This document shows positions 51,365-59,767 of a DNA stretch of 64,000 bases, one piece after another. Positions within the stretch are counted from its first letter, which is position 1; every line of letters begins with the position of its first letter. Under the pieces are notes generated by a model that saw nothing but the letters and a program-made list of their open reading frames with translations, was not told the DNA's origin and ran no database searches. The stretch spans positions 1,054,001 to 1,118,000 of the forward strand of contig NZ_BMKC01000001.1 of assembly GCF_014643775.1 (NCBI RefSeq). Reading direction: 5' to 3'. This DNA comes from Arenimonas soli (GTDB lineage Bacteria; Pseudomonadota; Gammaproteobacteria; Xanthomonadales; Xanthomonadaceae). A program made the position numbers and the translations under genes.

Positions 51365-53856
51365 TCTCGCCGGCACTGGCCCTGCGCCAGCTGCGCCGCG
51401 ACCTGGCCTCGGGCGACGTACGCATCCTGCTGGCCGCGCTGGTGCTGGCGGTGACGGCCGTGTGCGCGGTGGGATTCATCACCGACCGCGCCGAACGGGC
51501 CCTGGCCCAGGAAGCCAACCGCCTGCTGGGCGGCGACGTGGTGGTGCGCGCCGATTCGCCGATCGAAGAGCCGCTGCGCAGCCTCGCCGCGGCCCCCGGC
51601 CTGGCCAGCACCGAAACCTGGTCCTTCCCGAGCATGGTGCGCGTGGGTGATTCACTGCGCCTGGGCGATCTCAAGGCCATGGCCGAAGGCTTTCCGCTGC
51701 GCGGTCAGTTCATCGTGCTTGAAAGCGCCGGCGGCCCGGAGTCCGTGGCGCCCGGTATTCCCGCGCCCGGCACGATCTGGATGAGCCGCGCCGGCGCCGA
51801 CGCCCTGGATGCCCGCATCGGCGACAGCGTCGGCATCGGCAGCAGCCAGCTGCGCCTGGCGGCGCTGGTGGTGCAGGAGCCCGACGCCGCGCTCGACTAT
51901 TTCAATACCGCGCCGCGCGTTTTCCTCAACCTGGCCGACCTGCCGGCCACCGACCTAGTGCAGCCGGGCAGCCGCATTTCCTATCGCCTGGTGGTGGCGG
52001 GTGATGCGTCCTCGGTGGAACGTTTCACGACGGTCGCCGGCGAAAACCTCGGTCGCGGGCAGCGCCTGGAAACCGCCGCCGAGGCGCGGCCCGAAATCCG
52101 CCGGGCCCTCGACCGCGCCGACCGGTTCCTTGGACTGGCCGCCCTGGTTTCCGTGGTGCTGGCCGCGGTCGCCGTGGCCATGGCCGCGCGCCGGCACAGT
52201 GCCCGCCACCTGCAGGGCGCCGCGGTGATGCGCTGCCTGGGGGCCAGCCAGGCCACCCTGGTCGGCATCCACGTGGGCGAACTGGTTTTGCTGGGCTTGC
52301 TGGGCAGCCTGCTGGGCGTGGTGCTGGCCTACGGGCTGCAATGGGGCGTGGCCGGCTGGTTGGCCAGTGCGCTGAAGCTGGACCTGCCGGCGGCCGGCCT
52401 GCGTCCCGCACTGGAAGGCCTGGGCGTGGGCATGACCGTGCTGCTGGCCTTCGCGGTGCCACCGGTGCTGGCGCTGCGCCGCGTGCCGGCCCTGCGCGTG
52501 CTGCGCCGCGACCTCGACCCCACCGAACCCGCCGCCTGGGTGGTGGGCGTGGCCGGCCTGGCTGGCCTGGCCGCCCTGCTGTGGTGGAAGGCCGGCTCGG
52601 CGACGCTGGGCACGGCCATGCTGGTTGGCATCGTGGTGACGGTAGGCGTGCTGGCGTTGCTGGCCTGGGGCCTGATCCTGCTGATGCGCCGGCTGCGCAC
52701 CCGCCTGCGCGGACCACTGCGCTATGGCCTGGCCAACGTCAGCCGGCGCGCCGGCGCGTCCATCGCGCAAGTCTCGGCCCTGGGCCTGGGCCTGATGGCG
52801 CTGTTGCTGCTCACCTTCGTGCGCACCGACCTGCTCGACCGCTGGCGCAATGCGATGCCTGCCGATGCGCCAAACCGTTTCATCGTCAACGTCCAGCCCG
52901 ACCAGGTGCAGCCGGTGCGCGACTTCCTCGCCGCGCAGGGCGTGGCCGAACCCGAGCTCTACCCGATGATCCGCGCCCGCCTGGTCGAAGTGAACGGCGA
53001 AGTGGCCACCGGCGACAGCTTCCCCGAAGGCAGCCGCGGGCGGCGCATGGCCGAGCGCGAGTTCAACCTCTCCAGTGCCGACGGACTGCGCGCCGACAAC
53101 CAGGTGACTTCGGGACGGTTCTGGACCGGCGTGCCGGCGCAAACCGAGCTGTCGGTCGAGGAGGAGTTCGCCGAATCGATGGGCTGGACCGTTGGCGACC
53201 AGGTCACTTTCGACGTGGCCGGCTCGCGCTACGCCGGCCGCATCACCAGCCTGCGCAAGGTGGACTGGGAGAGTTTCCGGCCGAACTTCTTCGTGATCGG
53301 CTCGCCCGGTTCGCTTGATGAATTTTCCGGCAGCCACATCACCGCGGTGAAAGTGCCGGAAGGGCGCCCGCGCTTCACGGCCGAGCTGGTGTCTGCCTTC
53401 CCCAACCTGTCGGTGATCGACATCGATGCGGTGCTCGACCAGGTGCGCGGCACGGTCGAGCAGGTCAGCCTGGTAGTCGAAGCCGTCTTCGGGTTCTCGC
53501 TGCTGGCCGGGCTGCTGGTGCTGCTGGCGGCGGTCAGCGCCAGCCAGGACGAGCGATTGCTGGAGGGCGGTGTCATGCGCGTGCTCGGCGGCAGCGGCCG
53601 CCAACTGCGCCTGGCACAGGCATCCGAGTTCGCGGCGATCGGCCTGCTGTCGGGCGTGGTCGCGGCCATCGCCGCCTCGGTGCTGGCCGGCGTGATCGCC
53701 AAGGAAGTCTTCGACCTGCCCTGGCAAACCGATTGGGGCCTGGCCGCCAGCGGTGCGCTGGCCGGCACCGTGGCCGCCCTGCTGGCGGGCATGTGGGCGA
53801 CCCGGCGCATCGTCCGGGTGCCGCCGTCGGTGACGCTGCGCGAGCTCGACGCCTGA
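51361..53856 (+). CDS. ybbP: ABC transporter permease YbbP (FtsX/MacB-type)
   Basis: 831 residues. An N-terminal helix (about 22-42), a large periplasmic domain, three helices near 255-380, additional membrane helices near 395-450 and 465-485, a second periplasmic domain and three C-terminal helices match the ten-helix YbbP architecture with two FtsX-like repeats. The start GTG overlaps the ybbA stop. Forms a mechanotransmission-type exporter with YbbA; the biological substrate is unknown, and tesA as neighbour hints at lipids. The DUF456 gene is convergent. Confidence 0.93.
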   Translation: MISPALALRQLRRDLASGDVRILLAALVLAVTAVCAVGFITDRAERALAQEANRLLGGDVVVRADSPIEEPLRSLAAAPGLASTETWSFPSMVRVGDSLRLGDLKAMAEGFPLRGQFIVLESAGGPESVAPGIPAPGTIWMSRAGADALDARIGDSVGIGSSQLRLAALVVQEPDAALDYFNTAPRVFLNLADLPATDLVQPGSRISYRLVVAGDASSVERFTTVAGENLGRGQRLETAAEARPEIRRALDRADRFLGLAALVSVVLAAVAVAMAARRHSARHLQGAAVMRCLGASQATLVGIHVGELVLLGLLGSLLGVVLAYGLQWGVAGWLASALKLDLPAAGLRPALEGLGVGMTVLLAFAVPPVLALRRVPALRVLRRDLDPTEPAAWVVGVAGLAGLAALLWWKAGSATLGTAMLVGIVVTVGVLALLAWGLILLMRRLRTRLRGPLRYGLANVSRRAGASIAQVSALGLGLMALLLLTFVRTDLLDRWRNAMPADAPNRFIVNVQPDQVQPVRDFLAAQGVAEPELYPMIRARLVEVNGEVATGDSFPEGSRGRRMAEREFNLSSADGLRADNQVTSGRFWTGVPAQTELSVEEEFAESMGWTVGDQVTFDVAGSRYAGRITSLRKVDWESFRPNFFVIGSPGSLDEFSGSHITAVKVPEGRPRFTAELVSAFPNLSVIDIDAVLDQVRGTVEQVSLVVEAVFGFSLLAGLLVLLAAVSASQDERLLEGGVMRVLGGSGRQLRLAQASEFAAIGLLSGVVAAIAASVLAGVIAKEVFDLPWQTDWGLAASGALAGTVAALLAGMWATRRIVRVPPSVTLRELDA

Positions 53857-53859
53857 GGT

Positions 53860-54348
53860 CTAGTTGATCACCAGCGCGCCGATGAAGATCACCAGCATCG
53901 CCAGCGCCAGCATCACCTTGAAGATGGCGCCGACCAGCAGCCCGATCCAGGTGCCGACGCCGATGCGCGAGGCGTCGCGCCAGGCCCGGCCGTGGGCCAT
54001 TTCGCCGGCGGCCGCGCCCAGCAGCGGCCCGGCCAGCAGGCCGGGCAGGCCGAAGAAGATGCCGACGAAACCGCCGATGCCCGCGCCCCACATGCCCTTG
54101 TTCGACGCGCCCGCGCGCCTGGCGCCGAGCAGGCTGGCAAGGAAATCCGTGGCGATCGAAATGGCGACCAGCAGGCCCAGCACCACCAGCACGCCGCTGC
54201 CGATGCGCTGGTAGCCGTCGGCCCAGGCCGCCAGCCACATGCCCGCGAACATCACCGGCAGCCCCGGCAGCACCGGCAGGATGGTGCCGAACAGACCGAT
54301 CACGATCAGCGCGCCGGCCAGGATGTACCAGGTGGTTTGCGGGTCCAT
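53860..54348 (-). CDS. DUF456-family membrane protein
   Basis: 162 residues of which most are hydrophobic, with Gly-rich helices: YILAGALIVIGLFGTILPVLPGLPVMFAGMWLAAW, then a second half containing GGFVGIFFGLPGLLAGPLLGAAAGEM, which is the glycine-zipper-like core of DUF456. Function unknown. ATG at 54348 matches the family start; the longer frame includes the hairpin upstream. The C-terminus lies three bases from the convergent ybbP stop. Confidence 0.85.
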   Translation of the reverse strand: MDPQTTWYILAGALIVIGLFGTILPVLPGLPVMFAGMWLAAWADGYQRIGSGVLVVLGLLVAISIATDFLASLLGARRAGASNKGMWGAGIGGFVGIFFGLPGLLAGPLLGAAAGEMAHGRAWRDASRIGVGTWIGLLVGAIFKVMLALAMLVIFIGALVIN

Positions 54349-54366
54349 CGCCGGAGCATAACAAGC

Positions 54367-54390
54367 GACGGCCCGCCGAAGCGGGCCGTC
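54367..54390 (-). terminator. Hairpin after the fasciclin gene
   Basis: A perfect 10-bp stem GACGGCCCGC with a four-base loop, 27 bases after the fasciclin-gene stop on the minus strand. Only a weak T-rich stretch follows (GCTTGTTATG), so it is a probable, not certain, terminator. Confidence 0.55.
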
Positions 54391-54417
54391 GAGGAACAAC
54401 GCAGGGGAGGGTACAGG

Positions 54418-54924
54418 TCAGTCCGGGAGGATGACGGTGTCGATGACGTGGATGACGCCGTTGCTGGCCTTGATGTCGGTGGCGGTGACAGTCGCGCCGT
54501 CGATGCGCACGGTGCTGCCGGTCACTTCGATGTCGGCGGCCTGGCCGTTGACGGTGGTGGCGGAATCAAGCTTCACCACGTCGGCGGCCTTCACCTTGCC
54601 GGCGACCACGTGGTAGGTGAGGATCGCCACCAGCTGGTCCTTGTTCTCGGGCAGCAGCAACGACTCGAGCGTGCCGGCCGGCAGCTTGGCGAACGCATCG
54701 TCGGTCGGCGCGAACACGGTGAACGGGCCCTCGCCCGACAGGGTCTCGACCAGGCCGGCGGCCTTGACGGCGGCGACCAGGGTTTCGAAGTCGGCATTGC
54801 CGGCGGCGACGTCGACGATGGTGCCGGCGGCCTTTTCCTTGCCTTCGTGGTGGCCGGCGAGCGCCGGGGTCGCGACCAGGCCGGAAAGCATCAGGGCGAG
54901 CGCAGTTTTGCGAAGCAGGGTCAT
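54418..54924 (-). CDS. Exported fasciclin-domain protein
   Basis: 168 residues: signal peptide (1-23) and one FAS1 domain with both conserved boxes: H1-like [17 protein letters not shown] and H2-like [13 protein letters not shown], together with [10 protein letters not shown]. Secreted FAS1 proteins mediate adhesion or surface association. A longer frame from 54978 is not used; the ATG at 54924 has GGAGA at good distance. Bordered by a hairpin and a 181-base region upstream without a gene. Confidence 0.93.
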   Translation of the reverse strand: MTLLRKTALALMLSGLVATPALAGHHEGKEKAAGTIVDVAAGNADFETLVAAVKAAGLVETLSGEGPFTVFAPTDDAFAKLPAGTLESLLLPENKDQLVAILTYHVVAGKVKAADVVKLDSATTVNGQAADIEVTGSTVRIDGATVTATDIKASNGVIHVIDTVILPD

Positions 54925-55075
54925 GGGTTTCTCCAGGGTGGGGGTGATGCCCCGTTCGGGCACGTTTGCAGTGTCCACGGGGGGCCGTCATGGGGCCGTC
55001 GTGGTGGCGTCAGGGGCGCGTGTCGGGCGCGTGTCGCCGGCGTGAGGACAGGCGCGCAGGGCAAGGCGGGCTGGG

Positions 55076-55081
55076 TATGCT
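55076..55081 (+). promoter_or_regulatory. TATGCT -10-like element of the alpha/beta-hydrolase gene
   Basis: TATGCT 24 bases before the ATG at 55106. No -35 match at the expected distance. Confidence 0.35.
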
Positions 55082-55105
55082 TGGTGTTTTGCGGGGAGTG
55101 AGCCA

Positions 55106-55945
55106 ATGCCGGTCGACGAATCAAGGCTGCAGGCGCCCGATGGCCACGGCTTCGGGCTGCGCCGCTGGCGCCCGCGCAAGGCCCGGGGCGGTCTGCTCTT
55201 CCTGCCCGCGCTGGGCGTTTCGGCGAACAAGTACGACGCGTTCGCGCAGGCGCTTTGCAAACACGACATCGCCGTCGCGGTGCCGGACTGGCGTGGCACG
55301 GGCAGCAGCGACTGGCGCGCGGCCAGGGGGCGGGACTGGGGTTATCGGCACCTGCTCGACCAGGACCTGCCCACGGTCGTGCGGGCGCTGCCCGGAGACC
55401 TTCGCTGGTGCCTGGGTGGGCACAGCCTGGGAGGGCAGTTCGCGGCCATGCTGGCCGCACGCCGGCCCGAGGGCTGCGCCGGCCTGGCCCTGGTCGCCAC
55501 CGGCGTGCCGGACTGGCGCAGCTACCGCGGCTCGAAGCGCTGGGGCATCGCCGGTTTCGCCCATGCCCTGCCGCTGGTCACCCGCATCGTCGGCCACTAC
55601 CCGGGCGAACGCCTGGGCTTCGCCGGGCGCGAAGCCGGCGGCCTGATGCGCGACTGGTCGCGCACGGTCCGCCGCGGCCGCTATGCCGACTACGGGGAAA
55701 CAACGGACCTGGAGGCGGCCATGGCGCAGGTCTCATGCCCGGCGCTGGGCGTGCACTTCCAACATGACGCCCTGGTCCCGGAGCCGACCCTGCACCAGTT
55801 GCTGGAAAAACTGGGCCCGGGGCCCCGACGCATCGAACGTTTCGACAGCGGCCGGCTGGGCACGCAGGCCGACCACTTCCGCTGGATGCGCGAACCCGCG
55901 GCGGTCGCCGCCGCGGTGTCCGACTGGCTGCCGGTCAGCCCTTGA
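55106..55945 (+). CDS. Cytosolic alpha/beta-hydrolase
   Basis: 279 residues. An alpha/beta-hydrolase of the esterase/lipase type, with nucleophile elbow GHSLGG (Ser107), an upstream oxyanion segment FLPALGVSANKYD, an Asp near 245 in the VHFQHDALVPEP segment and a His near the C-terminal QADHFRWM. No signal peptide. Substrate unknown; family annotation as 'alpha/beta fold hydrolase' is safe. Its end overlaps the convergent cytochrome gene by 11 bases. Confidence 0.85.
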   Translation: MPVDESRLQAPDGHGFGLRRWRPRKARGGLLFLPALGVSANKYDAFAQALCKHDIAVAVPDWRGTGSSDWRAARGRDWGYRHLLDQDLPTVVRALPGDLRWCLGGHSLGGQFAAMLAARRPEGCAGLALVATGVPDWRSYRGSKRWGIAGFAHALPLVTRIVGHYPGERLGFAGREAGGLMRDWSRTVRRGRYADYGETTDLEAAMAQVSCPALGVHFQHDALVPEPTLHQLLEKLGPGPRRIERFDSGRLGTQADHFRWMREPAAVAAAVSDWLPVSP

Positions 55946-56333
55946 AGTCGCGGTGGCAGGCCTGGCAGCCGTTCTGGATCCGGTCCAGGGCGACGCCGGC
56001 GGCCGCGCAGTCGGCGGGCGGGGTGGCCAGGGCGGCGTCGAGCGAGGCGCGCAACACGGTGGCGTGCTGGACGAAACGTTCGTCGTCCTCGGTCGGCAGG
56101 AACGCAGGCTCGAGGTCGTTGCCCAGGTGGCGAAGGGTCTGCAGTTTCGGCAGCAGGTCGGTGCTGGCGCAGCGGTTCTGCTTCACGTTGGCGCCCAGGC
56201 CCTGCATCTGCGCCGCCATCACCGCCATTACCCCGTTCGGGTAGGCCGTGCCCTGGCGCAGCGCGCTCATGGCGATCAATGCACAGGCGGCGCCGACGAA
56301 CAGGCCGATCAGGACCAGGATCAGGGAACGCAT
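55935..56333 (-). CDS. Membrane-anchored cytochrome c' (class II)-like protein
   Basis: 132 residues. An N-terminal hydrophobic helix (1-25) acts as signal or anchor; the mature part is a helical bundle with the haem-binding motif CQACH (Cys123, Cys126, His127) only six residues from the C-terminus, as in class II cytochromes c. A Met-rich region (MAVMAAQM) lies in the first helix. An extra Cys pair (in RCAST and DCAAA) may form a disulfide. ATG at 56333 has GGAG eight or more bases upstream. Role unknown. Confidence 0.75.
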   Translation of the reverse strand: MRSLILVLIGLFVGAACALIAMSALRQGTAYPNGVMAVMAAQMQGLGANVKQNRCASTDLLPKLQTLRHLGNDLEPAFLPTEDDERFVQHATVLRASLDAALATPPADCAAAGVALDRIQNGCQACHRDFKG

Positions 56334-56354
56334 GCAGGAGCTCCGGACAAGGAA

Positions 56355-56383
56355 AGACCGCCGGGAAGATACCACGGCGGTCT
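56355..56383 (-). terminator. Terminator-like hairpin after the glycine-zipper lipoprotein gene
   Basis: AGACCGCCG/CGGCGGTCT is a perfect 9-bp stem, extended by CCGGACA/TGTCCGG outside it. On the minus strand the stem is followed by TTCCTTG, a short T-rich stretch. Confidence 0.55.
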
Positions 56384-56426
56384 GTCCGGGAAGCCTGCGA
56401 CGTCCGTGTCGCGGTGACGCGGGGTC

Positions 56427-56909
56427 TTAGCGCAGCAGCTCGAGATTGTTGCCGTCGACGCGCACGTAAGCCCCTTCGCGGATGCCATTGCCCAGGCGAT
56501 TGCGATTGAGCACGACCAGTCGGCCATCGTCCATGCGGACGTGGATGTCGAAGGTCTCCTCGTTCATCTTGTTTTCGATGGCATTGCCGGCGACCGCGCC
56601 AGCGACGGCACCCGCGACCGTGGCGGTGTTTTCCTTGCCTTCGCTGCCGTGGGTCGGGATCTCGCGGGCCGCGACCGCACCCACCAGGCCACCCAGCACG
56701 GCGCCGGCGCGGCTGTTGCGACGGGCGCCGTAGACCTGTTCGATGCGCTCGATCCGGCCGCAGTTGTAGCAGCGCTGCTGCGAGTAGCCGCGGTCGTAGC
56801 TTTGGTTGTAGCCACGCTCGTAGCCATAGGCCGGTGCGCGCGGTTGGGTGGCGCAGGCCGCCAGCGACGTGGCGGCGACGGCGGCGACGACCAGCATGCG
56901 GGTCTTCAT
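56427..56909 (-). CDS. Glycine-zipper outer-membrane-type lipoprotein
   Basis: 160 residues. Lipobox LAAC (Cys19), a Tyr/Arg/Asn-rich low-complexity linker with CYNCG (24-60), then a glycine-zipper 2TM domain (GAVLGGLVGAVAAREI...TVAGAVAGAVAGNAIENKMNEE) followed by a beta-rich end (FDIHVRMDDGRLVVLNRN, GAYVRVDG). This is the Rickettsia 17-kDa antigen/SlyB pattern. Members are associated with the outer membrane, sometimes with stress responses. The CYNCG segment in the linker is unusual. The downstream hairpin could end the transcript. Confidence 0.85.
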   Translation of the reverse strand: MKTRMLVVAAVAATSLAACATQPRAPAYGYERGYNQSYDRGYSQQRCYNCGRIERIEQVYGARRNSRAGAVLGGLVGAVAAREIPTHGSEGKENTATVAGAVAGAVAGNAIENKMNEETFDIHVRMDDGRLVVLNRNRLGNGIREGAYVRVDGNNLELLR

Positions 56910-57026
56910 GGGGAACTCCTTGCAGTTGGCATCGGGAACGTGGGACCGAAGCTAGGCTTGCCGCGCTGAACCGGGGCCGACCGTCGCCGGCCCGGTTCGC
57001 AATCCGTTCATTCCCCGGCGCCCGGC

Positions 57027-57032
57027 TAGAAT
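57027..57032 (+). promoter_or_regulatory. TAGAAT element six bases before the tcdA start (leaderless candidate)
   Basis: Same hexamer and distance as before uup. Transcription starting at the ATG would give a leaderless mRNA. Confidence 0.4.
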
Positions 57033-57038
57033 GTCGAG

Positions 57039-57827
57039 ATGAACGATCCCCGCTTCGCCGGCATCGACCGGCTCTATGGCCAGGGTGCGGTTGCGCGCCT
57101 GGCCCGCCGCCAGGCCTGCGTGGTCGGCCTGGGCGGCGTCGGCAGCTGGCTGGTCGAATCCCTGGCGCGCAGCGGGGTGGGGCGGCTGGTGCTGGTGGAT
57201 GCCGACGAGGTCTGCGTCAGCAACACCAACCGCCAGTCGCACGCGCTTGAAGGCCAGTACGGCCGCGGCAAGGGCGAGGTGCTCGCCGAGCGCTGCCGGG
57301 CCATCAATCCCGGGATCGAAGTCGACGTGGTGCCGGCCTTCCTGCTGCCGTCCAATCTCGAGGCCCTGCTCGACCGGGGCCACGACATCGTGCTCGACGC
57401 CTGCGACAGCTTCCGCAGCAAGCTCGAAATGATCGCCTGGTGCCGGCGGCGCAAGCTTCCCCTGGTCACATGTGGTTCGGCCGGCGGCCGCCGCGACCCG
57501 ACCCTGGTGCGCGTGCGCGACCTCTCGCGCACCGAACACGACGCCATGCTGGCCCTGGTGCGCAAGAAGCTGCGCGCCGACTTCGGTTTCCCGCGCAACC
57601 CGGACCGCTACTTCGGCGTGCCCGCGGTGTATTCGATGGAAAACGTGAAGTACCCGCAGGCCGACGGCAGCGTCTGCGGCGTGCGGCCGAAACTGGGGGC
57701 GGATGCGGCGCTCAAGCTCGACTGCGGCGCCGGCCTGGGCGCAGCCACCCACGTCACCGGTGCCTTCGCCTTCGCGATGGCGGGCAAGGCGGTGGAATTG
57801 CTGCTCAAGCCAGGCGAGGGCGGCTAG
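57039..57827 (+). CDS. tcdA: tRNA threonylcarbamoyladenosine dehydratase TcdA
   Basis: 262 residues of the ThiF/MoeB/E1 family. ATP-binding GLGGVGSWLVESLARSGVGRLVLVDADEVCVSNTNRQ (30-66) and the Arg of NTNRQ are conserved, followed by LPLVTCGSAGGRRDPT. Catalyses ATP-dependent cyclisation of N6-threonylcarbamoyladenosine on tRNA to ct6A. There is a mid-length insertion as in CsdL/TcdA. The usual neighbours csdA/csdE are not nearby. ATG at 57039. Confidence 0.92.
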   Translation: MNDPRFAGIDRLYGQGAVARLARRQACVVGLGGVGSWLVESLARSGVGRLVLVDADEVCVSNTNRQSHALEGQYGRGKGEVLAERCRAINPGIEVDVVPAFLLPSNLEALLDRGHDIVLDACDSFRSKLEMIAWCRRRKLPLVTCGSAGGRRDPTLVRVRDLSRTEHDAMLALVRKKLRADFGFPRNPDRYFGVPAVYSMENVKYPQADGSVCGVRPKLGADAALKLDCGAGLGAATHVTGAFAFAMAGKAVELLLKPGEGG

Positions 57828-57830
57828 GGC

Positions 57831-58592
57831 CTAGCCGAACAGGCGCAGCGCATTGGCCGACGTGGCTTCGGCGATGCTGGCCGCGGCTTGCCCGCGCAGT
57901 TGCGCCACCACGTCCAGGACCTGGCAAAGGCGGGCGGGTTCATTGCGCTGGCCACGCCATTGGGCGTCGGGCTGGTCGGGGGCGTCGGTTTCCAGCAGGA
58001 GGCAGTCCAGCGGCATCGACGCCACGGTTCGGCGCAGGCGCCTGGCCCGCTCGTAGGTGACCGGGCCGCCAATGCCCAGGCAGAACCCCAGATCAAACAG
58101 CTGCCGGGCCTGTTCCTCGCTGCCCGACCAGCTGTGCACGACGCCGCGCAGGCCGCCGACCTGGCGCAGGGTGCCGATCACTTCCTCGACGGCCCGACGC
58201 GCGTGCAGGATGACGGGCAGGTCGAATTCCCGGGCCAGCTCGAGCTGGCGACGGAAATAGAGCCGCTGGGACTCCGGGTCGGGTTCGTCGACGAAAAAAT
58301 CCAGCCCGCATTCGCCAACGGCCGCCGGGCGCTCGTGTTCGAGCCAGTCGCGCAGCTCATCCAAGTGGCCCGGCTGGTGGCGGTCCAGGAACATCGGGTG
58401 CAGGCCATAAGCCGGGCGCAGGCCGGGTTCGGCCGCGCACAGGGCCCGGATGGCGTCCCAGCTGGCACGGTCCACGGCCGGCACCAGCTGCCGGGCCACG
58501 CCGGCCTGGCGGGCGCGGGCCAGCACGGCCGGGCGGTCGGCGTCGAATTCCGCGGCGTCCAGGTGGCAGTGGCTGTCGTACAGCGGGCTCAT
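57831..58592 (-). CDS. TatD-family metal-dependent deoxyribonuclease
   Basis: 253 residues with the TatD TIM-barrel metal-site motifs: DSHCHLD near the start, GECGLDFF (Glu), LPVILHARRA (His), VVHSWSGS (His) and LLLETDAPDQ (Asp). TatD enzymes trim DNA 3' ends and can act in repair and apoptosis-like turnover. It is translationally coupled to the upstream DUF6116 gene on the minus strand (four-base overlap). Confidence 0.88.
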   Translation of the reverse strand: MSPLYDSHCHLDAAEFDADRPAVLARARQAGVARQLVPAVDRASWDAIRALCAAEPGLRPAYGLHPMFLDRHQPGHLDELRDWLEHERPAAVGECGLDFFVDEPDPESQRLYFRRQLELAREFDLPVILHARRAVEEVIGTLRQVGGLRGVVHSWSGSEEQARQLFDLGFCLGIGGPVTYERARRLRRTVASMPLDCLLLETDAPDQPDAQWRGQRNEPARLCQVLDVVAQLRGQAAASIAEATSANALRLFG

Positions 58593-58819
58593 TCGCGGCG
58601 CGATTCACCTTCGATCACGTTGCCGGACGGCGGCTCGTCCTTGCGTCGCCAACTGGCCAGCATCAGGGTCGCCAGGGCGGTGACGATTTCGTCGATGAAG
58701 GGGATCGGGTCGGGCAGCAGCCAGCTGAGCAGCATCAGCGCCGCCGTAATCTTGAACAGGGTCGGGAAGCGCAGCCGCGCGGCGAACGCGGTCAGCGGGC
58801 CGGTGATGGGGTGGGGCAT
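58589..58819 (-). CDS. DUF6116-family small membrane protein
   Basis: 76 residues with two hydrophobic stretches (about 20-35 and 43-56): PTLFKITAALMLLSWLLPDPIPFIDEIVTALATLMLASWRRK. The WLLPDPIPFIDEI core is typical of DUF6116. Function unknown. The stop overlaps the tatD-like start (ATGA), suggesting coupled expression. The two-helix pattern with a basic end fits an inner-membrane protein. Confidence 0.85.
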   Translation of the reverse strand: MPHPITGPLTAFAARLRFPTLFKITAALMLLSWLLPDPIPFIDEIVTALATLMLASWRRKDEPPSGNVIEGESRRE

Positions 58820-58959
58820 GGGGGGGCTCCGTCAACGTCGCTTCGATTGAAATTAACACGTGGTGAGGCGCCTTCACGCGTTTATGCCCCGGTTCAGGTT
58901 TACTGGCCCAAATTGCCCTCGCACAAGCGGGCAAGAAACCGCCCTAGGAGGAAAACGCC

Positions 58960-59643
58960 ATGAACAAGACGATCCTGGCCGTCGCGGCCGGCATGCTGGT
59001 CGGGGGTGGCGCCATCGCCGCCTACCAGGTCTATGCAACGCCTTACGCCGAGGTGCTGTCTTCGACCCCGATCACCGAAAAGGAACAGATCTGGGGCGAG
59101 GTGGTTGCCTCGACGCCCATCACCGAAATGCGCACCGGTGAACGCCAGGTCTGCGAGGACCGCGTGGTCGAAGTGCGCCAGCCCGAACGCTTCGGCGACA
59201 AGGACGGCATGGTCGTCGGCGCCGTCGTCGGTGGCCTGCTGGGCAACCAGGTGGGCAAGGGCGACGGCCGCAAGCTGGCCACGGTCGCCGGTGCCGTGGG
59301 CGGCGCCTATGCAGGCCGCGAGATCGACCGCCGCCACGTCGGCGGCAAGAAGACCACCGAGATCCAGCAGGTCTGCCAGACCGTGACCGAGCCGCGCGAA
59401 GAAGTGATCGGCTACGACGTCACCTACCGGGCCGATGGCGAACTGGCCAGCATGCGCACCGACCGCAAGCCGGGCGAACAGCTCCTGCTGGGCGAGCGCG
59501 ACAAGATCGTCGGCTACAACGTCACCTGGCGCTACGAGGGCCAGACCGGCGAGCTGGTGATGGCCGAGGACCCGGGCGAGCGCCTGCCGATCCGGGACGG
59601 CACCATCGCCGTGGCCGGCCTCGATACGCCCCCGCAGGGTTAA
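58960..59643 (+). CDS. Glycine-zipper 2TM membrane protein
   Basis: 227 residues. A signal or anchor helix (1-22) leads to a segment with two TPITE repeats (36-40 and 52-56), then a glycine-zipper 2TM domain (about 80-122: GAVVGGLLGNQVGKG...TVAGAVGGAYAGREID), and a beta-rich C-terminal half with RPEEEV... GYDVTYR and GYNVTWRYEG that looks like a repeated pair. The ribosome-binding site AGGAGG is strong. It is likely an envelope protein; it shares its zipper with the lipoprotein at 56427 but has no lipobox. Confidence 0.82.
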   Translation: MNKTILAVAAGMLVGGGAIAAYQVYATPYAEVLSSTPITEKEQIWGEVVASTPITEMRTGERQVCEDRVVEVRQPERFGDKDGMVVGAVVGGLLGNQVGKGDGRKLATVAGAVGGAYAGREIDRRHVGGKKTTEIQQVCQTVTEPREEVIGYDVTYRADGELASMRTDRKPGEQLLLGERDKIVGYNVTWRYEGQTGELVMAEDPGERLPIRDGTIAVAGLDTPPQG

Positions 59644-59666
59644 ACCCCGGCAGCGGCGACACCCCC

Positions 59667-59700
59667 GGAAGGGGCCGGTTCGTCCGGCCCCTTTCCATTT
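59667..59700 (+). terminator. Rho-independent terminator after the glycine-zipper gene
   Basis: A 12-bp stem GGAAGGGGCCGG with a five-base loop (one bulge in the 3' arm) followed by ATTT. It lies 23 bases after the stop. Confidence 0.75.
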
Positions 59701-59728
59701 CGTCATGCCAGCGGCCGGCCAAACCGGC

Positions 59729-59734
59729 TAGAAT
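59729..59734 (+). promoter_or_regulatory. TAGAAT -10-like element of gcdH
   Basis: TAGAAT 33 bases before the gcdH ATG, immediately downstream of the terminator region. Confidence 0.45.
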
Positions 59735-59767
59735 CACGGGCTTTCCCGACGCCCGAAAACCGCAGCC